Below, one piece after another: positions 63,101 through 64,000 of a stretch of DNA of 64,000 bases. Source of the DNA: Bacteroidota bacterium. Lineage in GTDB: Bacteria; Bacteroidota; Bacteroidia; B-17B0; Aurantibacillaceae. The notes under the pieces were generated by a model. It was not told the origin of the DNA. It saw nothing but the letters and a program-made list of their open reading frames with translations, and ran no database searches. A program made the translations under genes and the position numbers. The DNA lies in contig JAJNDK010000004.1 in the NCBI GenBank assembly GCA_021156365.1, positions 1 through 64,000 on the forward strand, read 5' to 3'. The number at the start of each line of letters is the position of its first letter. Position 1 is the first letter of the stretch.

Positions 63101-64000
63101 TAAGCCGCCGGGACTCCAGGTATAGGTAACTGCTCCTGTTGCTGTCAGATTAGCTGTTCCTCCAAAACAGGCAACCGGTCCTCCCGAAACACTTACCGGT
63201 GGAAGTGGATTAGCAGTCACGGTAACTGTAGGTCGCACGCTTACACAAGCATTTGCATCTGTTACCTGCGGATAAAAAGAATAGGTGCCTGCCGGGGCAA
63301 GTACCGGTGTGCTAAATACAGGTGAAGATGCTAAAAGCGTTCCGCCGGTGGCAGCATCGTACCAGTTATAGGTATAGGATGGTGTGCCTCCCGAACCATT
63401 CGCAGTGAGTGTGCCGCTGGTGCCCGCACAAACGGTTGCATTGGATGCAGATACTAAAGGCAATGGATTTACAGTTACAGTGGGTGTTCGCACAACCGAA
63501 CAGCCGTTGCCCTGGTTGCCTGTAACTGTGTATACAGTAGTTGTTCCTGGTGATATATTTATAGAGGCTGTGGTGGCTCCTGTGCTCCACGAAAAAGAAC
63601 CCGCACCCGTACCGGTCAATGTTGCTGTTCCGCCTGCACACATAACAGCGTTGGGAACAACAAAGCCCGGAGGAGCCACATTTATTGTTTGATTAGTGGG
63701 ACTTAACCCGCAACTGGATGTCCAGGTAAGTGTTGTCGTTGATCCTGCCTCCGGGCAACCGGGCACGTAGGTTGTTCCGGGATTCCGGGGATCGGCAAAA
63801 GTACCTGTTCCGTTTGTTGTCCAGAAGCCGGGATCACCTCCGCCATTTAAACCTAAGGGTGCACTTGGTGTATTGGCAATGACACCGGACTGAGTGGATC
63901 CTGGCGTTACTGCTCCGCAGGTAGGAACAGCCATATGAACCTCAAAATTATAATCATAGGTAGGATAACTGGTTCCTCCGCGCCATGCGTTCCCTGAAGC
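57140..64000 (-). CDS. giant T9SS adhesin with tandem PKD-like repeats and gliding-motility C-terminal domain (5' end outside window)
   Basis: The frame is open through base 64000 with no start seen, so the N-terminus is missing. About 2286 residues are visible. They include an Ig-like region (NVVPNAVMCAGGTATLTGTGAGSFSWSTG.. type units) and then 13 near-identical PKD-like repeats of about 85-95 residues (..SSNVLSICSGTNVSLPLTSDITATYSWIAADN.. type), each with the CSG..Y..W..N-x-x-GES..VSYTVTPTS frame. More Ig-like and cadherin-like units follow. The last ~90 residues are a gliding-motility type B sorting domain (TGFSPNGDGRNDLWIIDNI..VTMYDRWGNEIW..WDGRNKSGEELQTGTYFYLIEVKD). It is a surface adhesin exported through T9SS, in one operon with its SprF-like partner. 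Confidence 0.92.
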   Translation of the reverse strand, partial: ASGNAWRGGTSYPTYDYNFEVHMAVPTCGAVTPGSTQSGVIANTPSAPLGLNGGGDPGFWTTNGTGTFADPRNPGTTYVPGCPEAGSTTTLTWTSSCGLSPTNQTINVAPPGFVVPNAVMCAGGTATLTGTGAGSFSWSTGATTASINISPGTTTVYTVTGNQGNGCSVVRTPTVTVNPLPLVSASNATVCAGTSGTLTANGSGGTPSYTYNWYDAATGGTLLASSPVFSTPVLAPAGTYSFYPQVTDANACVSVRPTVTVTANPLPPVSVSGGPVACFGGTANLTATGAVTYTWSPGGLNGAAQTLAAGSYTITGTSAAGCTNTTMYSLTQPPGPLVAGISGSNVVCSGTPLNLTLNGSGGTAPYTIQWIAADNAATSGESTGSVSTSLINNTILNPTATSQIITYTITVTDNNSCTATQTVNVTVNPIPVMISASSGAVCSGIALNLPLNNTLGGGSYTWNAANNPNTAGESVGMQTTPIINNTINLLSAGPEIVVYTVTPTSAAGCIGSGQTVNITVNPLPAISSANSIGICSGSAVNYTIASIPAGGTYSWIATDNPLTSGESLSAQTNPVITNTLTTVSTSPINVSYTITPTSAAGCVGGPFSFITSVNPMPTMTSANNATICSGAIVNIPLSSDISSNYNWVASDNPNTIGESISAQSSATLNNAITSSVLTPEVVSYTVTPTALAGGCTGPNQVVSVTVNPLPAMTSTNSGVVCSGSNIVIPLTSNITSTYSWIGADNPNTFGESLSTQTLVTLSNMLISVSSVPETVSYTVTPTSGAGCTGVQQFINVTVNPAPTMTSANAATICSGSSVNILLSSNIGATYSWIASDNPNTNGESTSSQSFTTINNTINSFTSTAAETVSYTVTPTSGAGCVGTGQPITVSVNPAPVITSSNAFSECSGVALNIPLNSSVSSTYVWLATDNGNTTGESTSNQSTTAINNTIISSSASAENVSYTVTPTSGLGCPGVPQNLSVIVNPAPVMTSSNFATICSYVNINIPLSSNIGATYSWIATDNINTTGESLGAQSQTTINDNIASSSSVAENILYTVTPTSALGCPGIVQTVTVNVNPAPVMTSTTTDVVCSGVALNIPLTSNIPATYSWIASDNGNTSGESTVAQSFVNLNDNIASVSSVPETVSYTVTPTTGLGCTGAGQTVNITVNPAPLVTSSNAETICSGIGLNIPLTSNVSSNFTWVATDHPNTIGEDILLQGSAVITNTITSSSSVTEIVSYTITPTSLVGCTGISQLLTVTLDPAPVMTSSNVLSICSGTNVSLPLTSDITATYSWIAADNTNTNGESTSNQSGATINDNIISSTSVVEIISYTVTPSSTIGCAGVPQTVSVSVDPEPVMTSATSGVVCSGIALSFPLSSSIPANYTWIAGDNINTTGESLSNQNATSITDNISSSAAVAETVSYTITPTSAGAGCPGPAQTVNISVNPAPVMTSPTTGTICSGTSVNHSLTSNITASYSWIAADNANTNGESTSNQSSSLIGDNVTSTVSSATIVSYTVVPSSVIGCAGAPQIVDITVNAIPALPTAANVNACVGFTATLTATAPGGTYDWYPVSSGGTSLFTGANYVTPVLTAATTYYVESTIAGCTGPRTPVTVTVNANPVAVVSGPSSFCSGANFTLNGTVSSPGSGTFTTFEWVLNGSSVSGAVTINEVFTNAGSYELIVTNSNGCKDTSAAYSVMENFPPTSPAVTFVNTAYCQGDSVLASVQSPVGAHTYAWSVVPASISLSAPSVPSTYVRGELSGNYTVSVTETDLNGCASLPASTNIQVHALPAVGISASTTAVCGSTPVTLSGTGANSYIWSGGITDNTAFVPTATLTYTVTGTDLNNCSNTASQLITVNALPTVTAGASFTSICPGVSTTLNAGGTAVSYVWSSGQTTASASVSPAINTTYTVTGTDANSCSASATVSITLLSQPALPVAGVNTSPVCAGVSVLLSSSSGADNNWFNTASPASIINTSPSFNHTETIAGVYSYGLFLLPAGGCSSDTAYVSVTFNACLTSLVDEIELGPSNGPLSNNIFGNDGNPAGYTVNTTPLLAPSNGSFTISPSGAYTYMPHPGFSGFDIIVVQACDALFNCLNDTIFITIMPFAGNDLGTVSGLIPNSQLTGNVLVNDHGSGIGNVSLVNNVSSGTLTLSANGDFIYKPTTGYCGPDSFSYQVCDANSLCSSAYCIIDVNCEVNLQTYTGFSPNGDGRNDLWIIDNIQFAENKVTMYDRWGNEIWSGINYDNTTVVWDGRNKSGEELQTGTYFYLIEVKDQQALRGWVEITK

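Noticed and set aside
1-64000. Insertion sequences or integrases that could explain the Rhs tip changes
   Set aside because: No transposase or recombinase reading frame was found in the window; only short repeats are present.

Overview
The window looks like chromosome of a Bacteroidota bacterium with a type IX secretion system (T9SS). The evidence is several C-terminal T9SS sorting domains (type A and gliding-motility type B), a PorP/SprF family protein, GLPGLI, DUF4476 and DUF2304 proteins, many small lipoproteins, AT-rich promoters of the TTTG-N19-TAnnTTTG kind, and scarce Shine-Dalgarno sites. A genus cannot be given from what is visible. No tRNA, rRNA, CRISPR array, transposase or phage structural gene was seen.

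Region 1 (1-14.5 kb) is an Rhs-type polymorphic toxin island read leftward. Two very large secreted proteins (1654 and 1902 aa) with a 168-aa protein between them form one operon. The 1654-aa protein has the SpvB/Rhs-like N-terminal signature. The 1902-aa protein has DNRLRE domains, YD repeats, the Rhs core end NPVNATDPNGG and an unrecognised C-terminal tip of about 330 aa. Its stop overlaps a 164-aa candidate immunity gene. Downstream is AT-rich sequence with at least two displaced C-terminal tip remnants, each followed by a possible immunity gene. The remnants are joined by a near-identical 64-bp seam, and one seam still carries a copy of the core-end coding sequence.

Region 2 (14.8-25.5 kb) holds two response regulators (NarL/LuxR type and LytTR type), a DUF481 outer-membrane protein, a GLPGLI/outer-membrane-barrel pair, a run of exported proteins and lipoproteins, and a secreted protein with two Tudor/agenet-like domains. 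An 18-bp palindrome, TCCCGATAGCTATCGGGA, recurs in or across coding sequence here and in region 1.

Region 3 (25.5-43.5 kb) mixes housekeeping and surface genes: a 1202-aa beta-propeller-like T9SS cargo, a small HMA-domain protein, lepA, an OmpA-family lipoprotein-like protein, a GNAT acetyltransferase, an S74-chaperone T9SS cargo, a bile-acid:Na+ symporter-like carrier, a SpoIIE-type phosphatase, a DUF4476 protein, two distantly related ~485-aa helical-repeat proteins and a CARDB-like T9SS cargo.

Region 4 (43.6-53.8 kb) starts with a cluster of short palindromic repeats. A rightward envelope-glycan operon follows: three multi-span GT-C/PIG-V-like membrane proteins, two related lipoproteins, a UGM-like FAD enzyme, a DPM1-like GT2, a DUF2304 protein, a polysaccharide deacetylase and a GNAT protein. 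Tight overlaps (TAATG, ATGA) indicate translational coupling in its second half.

Region 5 (53.9-64 kb) is a leftward operon: a giant adhesin with tandem PKD-like repeats and a type B sorting domain (its 5' end lies beyond the window), its PorP/SprF-like partner, and a PD40/OmpA protein. This is the usual adhesin-secretion-anchor arrangement of gliding and T9SS loci.
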